A stretch of DNA of 64,000 bases from positions 1,302,001 to 1,366,000 of the forward strand of contig NZ_JALKFS010000005.1 of assembly GCF_023051145.1 (NCBI RefSeq). Reading direction: 5' to 3'. Position numbers and translations under genes: made by a program. Positions 1 to 8,875 of this stretch are shown here, in pieces. The DNA comes from Williamsia sp. DF01-3 (lineage in GTDB: Bacteria; Actinomycetota; Actinomycetes; Mycobacteriales; Mycobacteriaceae). The stretch's first letter is position 1, and the number at the start of each line of letters is the position of its first letter. Under the pieces are notes generated by a model. That model had not been told where the DNA came from, searched no databases, and saw only the letters and a list, made by a program, of their open reading frames with translations.

Positions 1-190
1 GGGGAAGGACCTGCTTGAGGACCAGATCCACACCGTTGTCGTCCACCGTGAGCGACTCGATGTCGGATTGTGGCGTCAGCTTGCGGAACTCTTCCATCTG
101 CGCGTCCCAGAACTCCCGGGAGGAGAGCGCCTCGTACACCGTTTTTGCAGGGTGGTGGTACCGGGCGGAGTAGGAGAGACGTCGTGCCAT
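1..190 (-). CDS. DUF2505 family protein, N-terminal part only
   Basis: The minus strand opens with ATG at 190 and stays open to the window edge (63 codons). It begins MARRLSYSARYHHPAKTVYE, a START/SRPBCC-like opening that resembles the complete DUF2505 protein just upstream of it on the same strand. The two genes are 20 bp apart and probably co-transcribed. DUF2505 proteins are small mycolata proteins of unknown function, taken to have a lipid-binding helix-grip fold. The C-terminus is outside the window. Confidence 0.7.
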   Translation of the reverse strand, partial: MARRLSYSARYHHPAKTVYEALSSREFWDAQMEEFRKLTPQSDIESLTVDDNGVDLVLKQVLP

Positions 191-210
191 GAGGGAGAGC
201 GTAACGCCGG

Positions 211-705
211 TCAGTGGGTGTTGATCCATTCGGTGGTGTATTCGTGCTCGGCCTCGATGAGCTGCACCACGTTCTCGGCGATCGCCTTCTCGACCTTTCC
301 GCCGACAAACGGAATGGACACCTCGACCGAACCATCGAACGAGATCTCGCAACCGGTGGACGTCGCGATCAGCCTCTGCGACCCTTTGACCTTGGCCGGC
401 GCGCCCGAGACGACTGCGGTGAAAGCCCCTTCGGCGGCCTCACCTTTGGACCACACCACGGTGCGGGTGATCTCCAGGTCGCCAGGCCGGATCTTGGTCA
501 CCATCGACGGGAGGTTCTTCTCGGGAACCCGCTGTCGCAGCACCACGGTGACCTTGTCGCCCTCGTCGGTGAACGAATCCAGGTCGGAGAGGTCGGCGGC
601 GACATTGGCCACCAGATCTTTCCAATACTGCTCGTCGGCCACTGCCGCGGCGAACTGAGCCGGGGGACAGGGGAAGTCGATGGAATGGTGCAACTTGGTC
701 GCCAT
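211..705 (-). CDS. DUF2505 family protein
   Basis: A 164-aa protein starting MATKLHHSIDFPCPPAQFAA, with the layout of DUF2505 proteins: N-terminal strand, W/F-rich helix, and a long central segment (about residues 60-130) ending in a C-terminal helix with an acidic end. No signal peptide or membrane segment is seen. It starts head-to-head with murB and lies 20 bp upstream of a second, truncated DUF2505 gene, so this is a tandem pair. M. tuberculosis has the same family beside murB (Rv0481c). Function unknown; the SRPBCC-like fold suggests binding of a hydrophobic ligand, which is inference. Confidence 0.8.
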   Translation of the reverse strand: MATKLHHSIDFPCPPAQFAAAVADEQYWKDLVANVAADLSDLDSFTDEGDKVTVVLRQRVPEKNLPSMVTKIRPGDLEITRTVVWSKGEAAEGAFTAVVSGAPAKVKGSQRLIATSTGCEISFDGSVEVSIPFVGGKVEKAIAENVVQLIEAEHEYTTEWINTH

Positions 706-727
706 GAGTGCAGGCTACCGTTGCTGG

Positions 728-1786
728 GTGGCCACACAAACCGACAACCGTGTCCCTCTGGCAAAGATGACCACTCTGCGTGTGGGCGGTCCGGCCGGTG
801 AGGTGATCACCTGCCCCGATGCCGACTCCCTGATCGAGACCGTCCGCGACCTCGACGAGGCCGGCATCCCGGTGCTGTTGGTGGGCGGCGGATCCAACCT
901 GGTGGTCGGCGACGACGGGTTCGACGGCACGGTGGTGCGCATCGCCGGTACCGATTTGGACTGGGGCGACGATCAGGTGACCGCCGATGCCGGGGTGAAC
1001 TGGGACGAGCTGGTGGCACAGAGCGTCGAGCGGGGATTCGGTGGGCTCGAGTGTCTGTCGGGTATTCCAGGGTCCGTCGGTGCGACCCCGGTGCAGAATG
1101 TCGGCGCCTATGGGGTCGAGGTGGGGGCGTTGATGCGTTCGGTGCAGCTTCTCGACCGCCAGACGGGTGCGGTGAACTGGGTGGACCCCGGCGACCTCGA
1201 ACTGGCGTACCGCAGCAGCCGCCTCAAGCGCCGAAGCGACGAGGTGGTGATCCGAGTGTCATTCCGACTGAACGCAGATGGACTCAGCCAGCCGATCCGG
1301 TATGGCGAACTGGCCCGGACGCTGGGAGTCGAGGAAGACGAGCGGGCACCCGCCGCCGATGTGCGGGCGGCCGTGCTCGCGCTACGGGCGAGCAAAGGAA
1401 TGGTTCTCGATCCGGACGACCACGACACCTGGAGCGTGGGGTCGTTCTTCACCAATCCCATCGTTCCCCAGGAGCACCTTCCGACGGTTCTGACGAGGAT
1501 CGTCGACGAACTCGGCGACGATGCGAGGGTGCCTCAGTTCCCGGCTGAGGGCGGCGTCAAGATGTCGGCCGGATGGCTCATCGAACGGGCCGGTTTCGGC
1601 AGGGGTTTCCCCGGGACGGACGCGCCGGCCCGACTGTCGACAAAGCACTCGCTCGCGGTGACGAACCGGGGGAACGCGCGGACGTCGGACATCATCGACC
1701 TCGCACGGCAGGTACGTGACGGAGTTCACGACAGGTTCGGCCTCTGGCTCGAACCCGAGCCTGTCCTGGTTGGTTGCAGCCTCTGA
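728..1786 (+). CDS. murB: UDP-N-acetylenolpyruvoylglucosamine reductase (MurB)
   Basis: MurB reduces UDP-GlcNAc-enolpyruvate to UDP-MurNAc with NADPH and FAD in the cytoplasm, the second committed step of peptidoglycan synthesis. The protein shows the FAD-binding start (TTLRVGGPAG, GGGSNLVVGDDG), the GLECLSGIPGSVGATPVQNVGAYG segment in two conserved pieces, GSFFTNP with the proton-donating serine, and a C-terminal EPEPVLVG. Length (352 aa) matches actinobacterial MurB. I chose GTG at 728 because the family similarity begins there; ATG at 704 or 680 is possible but would overlap the divergent DUF2505 start. No strong ribosome binding site decides it. Confidence 0.93.
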   Translation: MATQTDNRVPLAKMTTLRVGGPAGEVITCPDADSLIETVRDLDEAGIPVLLVGGGSNLVVGDDGFDGTVVRIAGTDLDWGDDQVTADAGVNWDELVAQSVERGFGGLECLSGIPGSVGATPVQNVGAYGVEVGALMRSVQLLDRQTGAVNWVDPGDLELAYRSSRLKRRSDEVVIRVSFRLNADGLSQPIRYGELARTLGVEEDERAPAADVRAAVLALRASKGMVLDPDDHDTWSVGSFFTNPIVPQEHLPTVLTRIVDELGDDARVPQFPAEGGVKMSAGWLIERAGFGRGFPGTDAPARLSTKHSLAVTNRGNARTSDIIDLARQVRDGVHDRFGLWLEPEPVLVGCSL

Positions 1787-1865
1787 ATGACATCTGTCCT
1801 GGGCTGGGACGCTGACCAGGCCTGGTCGACGTTTGGGATCGTTGCCTGCAGGTATTGTCTGACGC

Positions 1866-3187
1866 ATGACCGAACCCCGTGACCGCATGCTGCTCACCAG
1901 GCGCTCGGCTCTCACCGCACTTGCCGTCGGCGTCGCCGGCGTGACTGCCGCAGCCTGCTCGACCGACGACAAATCGGGTACCTCGGCCTCCGGCGAGAAG
2001 GGTCCCGCAGAGCCTGTTGCCGAGGTGTCGTACAGCCCTGCCCTCGATTCCACAGACGCTTCCCCGGTCGGCGAGATCTCGGTGACCGTGAAAGACGGCG
2101 TGCTGAACCCGGACGTCCAGCTCACGAACGCCAACGGGCGTGTGGTGGCGGGCACCATGTCCGAGGATCGCACGACTTTCTCCATTTCCGAGCCCCTGGG
2201 CTACGGCGGCCAGTACACGTGGGCGGGCTCGGCTACCGGCGACGACCGCCAGACGGTTCCCGTGGCCGCACCTTCACCACCGTTACCCCGCAGAACCAGA
2301 TCGGCGTGGTCATCAACATCGCCGACGGCCAGGAAGTGGGTGTCGCTGCGCCTCTCATCATCAAGTTCGATGAGGTCGTGACCGACAAGAAAGCGGTCGA
2401 GCAGGCGCTGAAGGTCACCACCACACCAGAGACCGAGGGCAGCTGGGGCTGGCTCGGCGAAGACGGTGGGTCGCGGGTGCACTGGCGTACCAAGGACTAC
2501 TACCAGCCCGGCACCAAGGTCTCGATGGTCGGAAAGCTCTACGGCCTCGACCACGGCGACGGTTACTACGGTGAGGCCGACGTCACCAGCGACTTCGTGA
2601 TCGGGCGCAACCAGGTGGTGCTCGCGGACGCCGACTCGCATCAGATCGTCGTCCAGAACGACGGCAACACGTTGATGACGCTGCCCTGCAGCTACGGCGA
2701 GGGCGACCTCGACCGCAACGTGACGCGATCGGGCATCCACGTGGTGAGCGAGAAGCACGAAGACTTCTACATGAGCAACCCGGCGGCCGGGTACTTCAAC
2801 GTCCGCGAGCGCTTCGCCGTACGCATCTCCAACAACGGTGAGTTCATCCACGCCAACCCCGACACCGTCGGAGTGCAGGGTTCGTCCAACGTCACCAACG
2901 GGTGCATCAACCTGTCGCTGGCGAACGCGGAGCAGTACTTCAACACCGCGATGTACGGAGACCCGGTGGAGGTCACCAACACCCGCATCCCGTTGTCCGA
3001 GGCCGACGGTGACATCTACGACTGGATCTACGACTGGCAGACCTGGAAGTCGATGTCCGCTCTCGGCGGGGATCCCGAGGTCAAGAACGCCCCGGCCACA
3101 CCCACCGACGCCCCCGACGTCTCCGGCATCCCACCGACCCCGCAGAACACCGGCACACCCCCGCGGGCTGACCGGGGAAAGATCTAG
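1866..3187 (+). pseudogene. lprQ: Lipoprotein L,D-transpeptidase (LprQ/LdtMt5-like), frameshifted
   Basis: The first frame gives a Tat-like twin Arg, a lipobox (TAAAC, Cys about residue 31) and an Ig-like domain, then runs off frame. The rest lies in the next frame as [13 protein letters not shown] onwards: a second Ig-like domain, then the YkuD catalytic domain with His (codon 2849) and Cys (codon 2903) in [10 protein letters not shown], and a Pro/Thr-rich tail. Restoring one G near 2265-2268 (GCCGC to GCCGGC) joins them into a 440-aa protein, close to M. tuberculosis LprQ (451 aa). The enzyme would form 3-3 cross-links in peptidoglycan. Asn stands where most homologues have His before Gly-Cys, as I recall for LdtMt5. 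Its stop overlaps the convergent SDR stop at a shared CTAG. Confidence 0.85.
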
Positions 3188-3951
3188 CCGGTCTTGATGT
3201 TCCGGCGTGCGGATGCCTGATCCCGCGGTTTGAGCAGGATCGTGTCGAGATTGACGTGCGGGGGCCGGCTCGCCACGAAACCGACCACCTCGGCGACGTC
3301 GTCGGCGGTCAGCGGTGTCAGCCCCTCATAGATGGAATCGGCCTTGGCCTGGTCTCCGCCGAATCGGACGAGTGAGAACTCGGTCTCGACCATGCCGGGC
3401 TGGATCTCGGTCAGCCGAACCGGTTTACCCAGCAGCTCCGGGCGAAGCGTTCGATGCAGGAGGGCCTGGGCGTGCTTGGCCGAGGTGTATCCAGCGCCGT
3501 TGTCGTAGGCCTCGATCGCTGCGATGGACGTGATGGTGACGATGAGTCCGTCGCCAGATTCGATCAGCTTGGGCAGCAGAGCCTTCGTGATCCGCAGGGT
3601 GCCCAGCACGTTGGTCTCCCACATCCAGCGCCAGTCGTCGAGGTCCGCGTCGGCGACGGTGGCAAGCCCCTTGGCCCCACCGGCGTTGTTCACCAGAACC
3701 TCCACCGCAGGCACCTGGTCACAGAACTGCTGGACGGATGTGTCGTCGGTGACGTCGAGCGCGATGGCGGTTCCGCCGATGTCGGCGGCGAGGGCATCGA
3801 TGCGGTCCACCCTGCGGGCGCCGACGACCACGTGATAGCCCTGAGCGGCAAGAACTCTGGCCGTTGCCTCCCCGATGCCTGAACTGGCACCGGTTACTAC
3901 GGCGACCTTGCGTTCGCCAGGGTTGGAGTCTGGGCTGCCTGCAATTGTCAT
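3184..3951 (-). CDS. SDR family NAD(P)-dependent oxidoreductase
   Basis: A 255-aa classical short-chain dehydrogenase. The cofactor motif is [14 protein letters not shown], followed by ALDVTD, NNAGG, a catalytic Ser in ITSIAAIEA and YTSAK for the Tyr-Lys pair. It is the Rv0484c position relative to murB and lprQ. An upstream extension of the frame past ATG 3951 has no family similarity, so 3951 is the start. Substrate unknown. It is transcribed convergently to lprQ and the two stop codons overlap; the gene starts 69 bp from the divergent ROK regulator. Confidence 0.9.
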   Translation of the reverse strand: MTIAGSPDSNPGERKVAVVTGASSGIGEATARVLAAQGYHVVVGARRVDRIDALAADIGGTAIALDVTDDTSVQQFCDQVPAVEVLVNNAGGAKGLATVADADLDDWRWMWETNVLGTLRITKALLPKLIESGDGLIVTITSIAAIEAYDNGAGYTSAKHAQALLHRTLRPELLGKPVRLTEIQPGMVETEFSLVRFGGDQAKADSIYEGLTPLTADDVAEVVGFVASRPPHVNLDTILLKPRDQASARRNIKTG

Positions 3952-4020
3952 GGCCGACAGTCTAAGGCTGTGGTGCCCGGTAGATTTCTCCAGTATGGGA
4001 CCAGGACGCGGTAGTCGACT

Positions 4021-5136
4021 GTGAACACCCGATCCCGAACCACGCGGACCGTGTCGTTCGAGCGCGGCGACGGCGCGGCGGCGGTGGTCCTGCGTGCGGT
4101 GCGCACCCAAGGCCCGGTGACGCGTGACCGTCTGCCCTCGGCGACCGGGCTTTCGGCAGCCACCGTCAACCGGCAGCTGCAGGCGCTCGAGCGGCTCGGA
4201 CTGGTACGCGAACGACCGGATCTGATCGCGGCCGGGGCCATCGGCCGTCCGAAGATCCCGCTGACGATAGACCGAGATCGGTTCTGCGTGATCGCCATTC
4301 ACATCGGTGCCCGGTCCACGCTCTTGGTGGTCGCCGACCTCGGTGGCCGATTGCTGCAGACCGCCGCGATGTCGACACCCACCGGACCCGTCGGGCCGGC
4401 CCTCACGTTGATCGCCCGCCGGGCTGCGCTGGAAGCGGCGTCGTTCACCCACCGGGTTCCGCTCTGGGCCGGTGCTGCCGTCGGCGGTGAGGTCTATGAC
4501 GACGGCAGCGTCGACCATGCGCAGCTCGGATGGAGACGGGCCCCGGTGGGGCAGGTGCTCTCCGACGAGCTGGGTCTCCCGGTGTCGGTCAGCCCTCACG
4601 TGCAGGCCATGGCCGCGGCCGAGTTGCTCCTGGCCGGGTCAGGAGACAGTTCGGGCGTGGACCTGCTGTTCTACGTGCGTGAGACGGTGGGGCTGGCCAC
4701 CACGATCGACGGCCGGGTGCAGCGGCGGCCTGGCAACATCGGCCACCTTCCGGTCGCGGCCCCGCTGCTGTCTGGTTCTGCGGACGCGAAACTGCAGGAT
4801 GTGGTGGGTCGCAAGGTCTTCGACCAGGCTGTCGCCGCGGGGGCGAACGTGAACGACGTCCTCGACGAGCGCGCACGGGTGTTGGGCGAAGCGGTCGCCC
4901 TGGTGCGAGACCTGATCAATCCCGACCGGGTGGTTCTCGCGGGCCAGGTGTTCGCCGAACACCCGCACGGGCTGGCGCCGGTGCAGGCCGCTTTCGACGC
5001 CGCGAGCACGTTGCCGCCGATGGAGTTGTCGCCGCCGCGGTTCGGTGCGCGTGTGCAGGAGGGTGCCGCGATGGTGGTGTCGCTCGGTGCGATTTACGCT
5101 GATCCCATCGGAGCCTTGCAGGACGCGAGGGTATGA
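4021..5136 (+). CDS. ROK-family transcriptional regulator with N-terminal winged helix
   Basis: A 371-aa protein starting with GTG. Residues about 20-65 form a MarR-like winged helix (VTRDRLPSATGLSAATVNRQ); the remainder is a ROK (NagC/sugar-kinase-like) domain. The kinase-type sugar-phosphorylation and zinc motifs are weak or missing, so it is probably a regulator and not an active kinase. It corresponds to M. tuberculosis Rv0485, a regulator affecting PE/PPE genes. Divergent from the SDR gene; a transglutaminase-like gene follows after 30 bp with a GGAAGGA ribosome site. Confidence 0.85.
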   Translation: MNTRSRTTRTVSFERGDGAAAVVLRAVRTQGPVTRDRLPSATGLSAATVNRQLQALERLGLVRERPDLIAAGAIGRPKIPLTIDRDRFCVIAIHIGARSTLLVVADLGGRLLQTAAMSTPTGPVGPALTLIARRAALEAASFTHRVPLWAGAAVGGEVYDDGSVDHAQLGWRRAPVGQVLSDELGLPVSVSPHVQAMAAAELLLAGSGDSSGVDLLFYVRETVGLATTIDGRVQRRPGNIGHLPVAAPLLSGSADAKLQDVVGRKVFDQAVAAGANVNDVLDERARVLGEAVALVRDLINPDRVVLAGQVFAEHPHGLAPVQAAFDAASTLPPMELSPPRFGARVQEGAAMVVSLGAIYADPIGALQDARV

Positions 5137-5166
5137 CGCGACTCTCGGAAGGACCCTCCACCGCAC

Positions 5167-5991
5167 ATGGCCGACCTTGATCCCCAAGCCCAGCGCGATG
5201 TATCGATGTACCTCGACGTCGCCGTGAACGCCGCCACCGAGATAGAGCTACAAGTCGCGGTCGCCCGGATGCCCGGGCTCGATTTGTCCGACGAGTTGTC
5301 GATCACGCTGAACGGCAACACCATTGTTCCCGACGAGATCATCAGCGACAGCGGGAACAGGATTCACTGGATCCATTCCGAGCCGGGCAATCTCTACGTC
5401 CAGTACCGCGCCCGCGTGCTCGGGCAGGCTGATCCTGCTGGGGTCGGCCGCTTCGATCCGTCGCTGTACCTGCGGCCCAGTCGCTATGCGGAGGCGGACA
5501 AGTTCTTCGGGTTCGCGGCGGGGCAGTTCGACACCACCGCCTCTCCGTCTGATCAGCTGGTCGCGGTGACCGACTTCGTGCGACAACGCATTTCGTACAT
5601 CTTCGGCGCCAGCGACCCGATCGACGGCGCTGCCGACACCCTGATGTCGGGGGCGGGTGTGTGTCGCGACTTCGCGCATCTCGTTGTCGCATTGTTGCGC
5701 GCCTTGGGAATTCCGGCCCGGCTGGTCGCGGTGTACGCACCGGGCCTGTCGCCGATGGACTTTCACGCGGTGGCCGAGGCGCTCATCGATGATCGCTGGG
5801 TGGTGGTGGACGCCACCGGACTGGCGCCGCGGCAATCGCTGGTGCGCATCGCGACCGGTCGCGACGCGGCCGACACCGCGTTCCTCGACAACCACGGGGG
5901 AGACGTCGTGCTGAACAGCTACCAGGTCAGCGCGGTCGTCTCGGGCGATCTGCCCCTCGACGACCATGCCGAGGAGGTTCAATTGCGCTGA
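5167..5991 (+). CDS. Transglutaminase-like family protein
   Basis: A 274-aa cytoplasmic-looking protein. The N-terminal half (1-130) is a beta-rich domain; the C-terminal half is a transglutaminase-like cysteine-protease fold with the full triad: Cys166 in GVCRDFAH, His200 in DFHAVAEA and Asp215 in VVDATG. Such bacterial proteins are usually peptidases or amide-cleaving enzymes; the substrate is unknown. A GGAAGGA ribosome binding site sits about 13 bp before ATG. It is probably co-transcribed with the ROK regulator. About 250 bp of noncoding DNA follows in which I see nothing definite. Confidence 0.85.
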   Translation: MADLDPQAQRDVSMYLDVAVNAATEIELQVAVARMPGLDLSDELSITLNGNTIVPDEIISDSGNRIHWIHSEPGNLYVQYRARVLGQADPAGVGRFDPSLYLRPSRYAEADKFFGFAAGQFDTTASPSDQLVAVTDFVRQRISYIFGASDPIDGAADTLMSGAGVCRDFAHLVVALLRALGIPARLVAVYAPGLSPMDFHAVAEALIDDRWVVVDATGLAPRQSLVRIATGRDAADTAFLDNHGGDVVLNSYQVSAVVSGDLPLDDHAEEVQLR

Positions 5992-6245
5992 TCGCTGCCC
6001 AGCCGTCGATCACCGGGAGCGTGGTCTGACGTACGACCGCCACGACGGTGAGGTGCATCGGGTGAGGTGGCCGACGGGCGGCGTCGCCGACCCCGGGTTT
6101 TCCGGTGCCGGCAACGATGCCGGACAAGCCGGTGCGAATCGTCTGGTGTGCCGCGGTGCGTAGCTCATGCGACAACAGTGCGCGGCGGTGCTTGGTGATC
6201 ACTTGGAACCGACTTGGCGCCGCCGACGCCGGACACCGGCGCTTG

Positions 6246-7064
6246 TCAGACCCCGAGCAGCCTCGCGCAACGAAGTAACCCGATATGGCTGTAGGCCTGC
6301 GGATGATTACCGAGGGACCGTTCCGCGACCGGGTCGTACTCTTCGGACAGCAATCCCGTCGGACCGGCGGCCTTGACCATCTGATCGAACAGTGCCTCGG
6401 CATCGTTGCGACGATCGATCAGCAGGTAGGACTCGATCAGCCAGGCGGCACACAGGTGGAAGCCGCCCTCGCCGCCGGGCAGGCCGTCGTCGTGGTGGTA
6501 CCGGTACACCGTTGAGCCGCTGCGAAGTTCGGCCTCCGTCGCGTTCACCGTCGCGGTGAATCGCGGATCGGACGGATCGATCAGACCCGACAGCCCGATG
6601 TGCAGTGTGGCGGCGTCGAGATCGATGCCGTCGTACGCCGCGGTGTACGAGCGCGCGGTGGCGTTCCAGCCTTCGCGCAGTACCTGGCGGGCAATGGTGT
6701 CACGCAGGACGGGCCATCCGAGTTGCACCTGACGGCCGAACTCTTCGCCGAGCTTGAGAGCCCGGTCCACGGTCATCCAGCACATCACCTTGGAATAGAC
6801 GTGGTGTCGTGGATTGCCGCGGATCTCCCAGATGCCGTGGTCTGGTTCGGTCCACCGGCGTTCGACGGCATAAACCATGTCGCGCACCAGATCCCAGTCC
6901 TCGTCCCTCAGGGGTTTCGGATCACCGGCTGCCTTGCGTGCGTGCGAGAGGGTGGAGATCAAATCGACGATCGGGCCGAACACATCGAGCTGCACCTGCT
7001 GGTTGGCGGCGTTGCCCACACGGACGGGACGCGATCCGGCGTACCCGGGCAAGGAGTCGATCAC
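6246..7064 (-). CDS. GH15 family hydrolase, C-terminal catalytic part (separated by frameshift)
   Basis: A 272-aa segment opening with GTG at 7064 that is the second half of a glycoside hydrolase family 15 protein. It carries DHGIWEIRG, which holds the likely general acid, and GLLSEEYDP, which holds the likely general base, both conserved in mycobacterial GH15 trehalase/glucoamylase-like enzymes. The first half of the (alpha/alpha)6 barrel, with RNWDYRYCWLRDA, is at the end of the upstream gene in another frame. The natural protein is therefore almost certainly one fused polypeptide and this start is artificial. Expected role: hydrolysis of trehalose or alpha-glucan next to the trehalose synthesis genes. 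Confidence 0.8.
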   Translation of the reverse strand: MIDSLPGYAGSRPVRVGNAANQQVQLDVFGPIVDLISTLSHARKAAGDPKPLRDEDWDLVRDMVYAVERRWTEPDHGIWEIRGNPRHHVYSKVMCWMTVDRALKLGEEFGRQVQLGWPVLRDTIARQVLREGWNATARSYTAAYDGIDLDAATLHIGLSGLIDPSDPRFTATVNATEAELRSGSTVYRYHHDDGLPGGEGGFHLCAAWLIESYLLIDRRNDAEALFDQMVKAAGPTGLLSEEYDPVAERSLGNHPQAYSHIGLLRCARLLGV

Positions 7065-7068
7065 GGCT

Positions 7069-8802
7069 TCAGGGGGAGGCCGGTGCCGCCAATGTGTAGA
7101 GCGGGTGAAGCCACTCGGGGCCGGTGACCGTTCCGAGCACCTGGTGCAGCCAGCCGAGGTAGTCCTCGGCCTCGGTGTACGAACCGACCGAGACCAGCGC
7201 GGACGCGGTCAATGCGGCATCACGCAGCCAGCAGTAGCGGTAGTCCCAGTTGCGGACTCCACCGATCTCTTCGGGCAATGACGTGGTGGCCGCCGCCATG
7301 ATCGAGCCGGTGTCGGCGTGCACCAGCCCACGCAGGGTGAGCGCCGAACGCTTCATCAGGTCGCGTTTGACGTTGGGCAGGTCCAGGGTCTTGGCCCAGT
7401 CGCTCCAGTAACTCTCGGCCGCGGCGCGACGTTCGGCTTCGGGCTGCGGATGGGCGTCGAGATCTTCGGTGCCGCAACGTAATTCGAGGACGATCTCGCC
7501 ACCCGATGGATCGATCACCGCGGTGGCTGTCTGGTGGTTCCGCTCGCTCTCGATCTCCCAGGTGACTCCCGGCGACCGGAGGACCAGTGGTTCGTTGGAG
7601 CCGAGCACGCGAAGCCCCTCGTCGGACGTCTCGATGCGCACGGCCGCCTGCCCGAACTCGGGCCGGGGCGCGAAACGAACATGCACTGGGACATCGCCGC
7701 GGATGACCCGGGTGAGGTCGGTGCGGCCGACAGGGACATCGTGGGGCAGATAGTCGGTGACCTCGAGTCCCGCCCACCGGGTGCGGACCGTCATGGTGCT
7801 GTCGATGTAGCGCTGGCTGAGCGGCAAGGGTGCCGCCTTGCCCGGCTCGATGGGCGGCCCGACCGCGAACTCGCCGGCCTCATCGGTGCCCAGGAGGCTG
7901 CCGAACAGTGCGGCGGAGTCTGGTTCGGGGTGGCACATCCAGCAGATCTTGGCGTCGGGCGTGACGAGGGCGACGGTGCGCGGTGACGCGAGCATCGTGA
8001 GTCGCTCGATGGGGACCGCATTGCCGCCGCGGAGCCAGGTGCGTCGTTCCTCGACCAGGAAGGCCAACGCGGTGGCGACTTGCTCGGTGTCGTCCACGCG
8101 GTACGCGGCCAGCGAGTCGCCCTCACCGACCTTGACACCCAGATCGGGTCCGTGCAGTCGCAGGAACGCCTTCTCGTCGGTGACATCGTCGCCGAAGAAG
8201 ACCGCGGCGCTGGCCCCGGCCTCGTGACGCAGGATGTCGAGCGCCTGACCTTTGTCGGTGATGATCACGGCCAGTTCGATGACCGACTTGCCCTCGGTGA
8301 CCTGTACCCCGTCCCAGGTGGCCGGTCCGGTGCGGGCACGATGCAGCGCGGCGTCGGCGTCGGTCTTGGAGGCGTTGCGCACATGCAGCGCGGTGCTCGC
8401 CGGCTTGGCCTCTACCGTGACGCCCTCGTAGTCGGCCGCGATCGCACGGAACTCGACGACGAGGGTGTCGAGGAGTTCGTGGGCAGCCGGGGTGATCTCG
8501 TGCACGAAGCCGATGTCGAACTCACTGCCGTGACTACCGACCAGGTGCACCTCGGCAGGCAGCCGCGACAGGGTCGCGAGATCGCGGAGGGCGCGGCCGG
8601 AGATCACGGCTGCGGTGGTGCTGTCGAGCTCGGCCAGCGCACGCATGGCGCGCACCGAGTCGGTGTTGGGGCGGGCGTCCTCAGGCCTGGAGACGATCGG
8701 GGCCATGCAGCCGTCGTAGTCCGAGGCGACCAGCAGCCGGGGCATACGTGCGATGGTTTTGAGGGCGCGACGCAATTCCGGGTCGAGGTCTTGTGCACTC
8801 AC
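7069..8802 (-). CDS. otsB: Trehalose-6-phosphate phosphatase fused to GH15 N-terminal part (frameshifted)
   Basis: Residues 1-240 are a HAD-type trehalose-phosphatase: DYDGCMAP (Asp28, Asp30), SGR near 64 and FFGDDVTDEKAF for the metal site. Residues 260-577 are the GH15 N-terminal beta-sandwich and the start of the barrel (RNWDYRYCWLRDA), ending abruptly after HPLYTLA. The remaining GH15 domain continues in another frame downstream; adding a G near 7085-7090 and a C near 7072-7076 would give TLAGTGLPPEAV and one protein of about 850 aa. OtsB removes phosphate from trehalose-6-phosphate made by OtsA, encoded 73 bp upstream. A phosphatase-hydrolase fusion would couple making and breaking trehalose. 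Confidence 0.88.
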   Translation of the reverse strand: MSAQDLDPELRRALKTIARMPRLLVASDYDGCMAPIVSRPEDARPNTDSVRAMRALAELDSTTAAVISGRALRDLATLSRLPAEVHLVGSHGSEFDIGFVHEITPAAHELLDTLVVEFRAIAADYEGVTVEAKPASTALHVRNASKTDADAALHRARTGPATWDGVQVTEGKSVIELAVIITDKGQALDILRHEAGASAAVFFGDDVTDEKAFLRLHGPDLGVKVGEGDSLAAYRVDDTEQVATALAFLVEERRTWLRGGNAVPIERLTMLASPRTVALVTPDAKICWMCHPEPDSAALFGSLLGTDEAGEFAVGPPIEPGKAAPLPLSQRYIDSTMTVRTRWAGLEVTDYLPHDVPVGRTDLTRVIRGDVPVHVRFAPRPEFGQAAVRIETSDEGLRVLGSNEPLVLRSPGVTWEIESERNHQTATAVIDPSGGEIVLELRCGTEDLDAHPQPEAERRAAAESYWSDWAKTLDLPNVKRDLMKRSALTLRGLVHADTGSIMAAATTSLPEEIGGVRNWDYRYCWLRDAALTASALVSVGSYTEAEDYLGWLHQVLGTVTGPEWLHPLYTLAAPASP

Positions 8803-8875
8803 TCAGCGAGTTTAAGACCGTCGACCCCTGTGGCGTCCAATCCGTCCTGCCATGGACCGATAAATGCTGCGTTCG

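Noticed and set aside
2262-2270. Programmed frameshift in lprQ
   Set aside because: No slippery sequence or stimulatory structure; the same kind of loss occurs in five other genes, so an error is simpler.
3952-4599. Upstream extension of the SDR gene to 4599
   Set aside because: It would overlap the ROK regulator antisense and the added residues show no SDR similarity.
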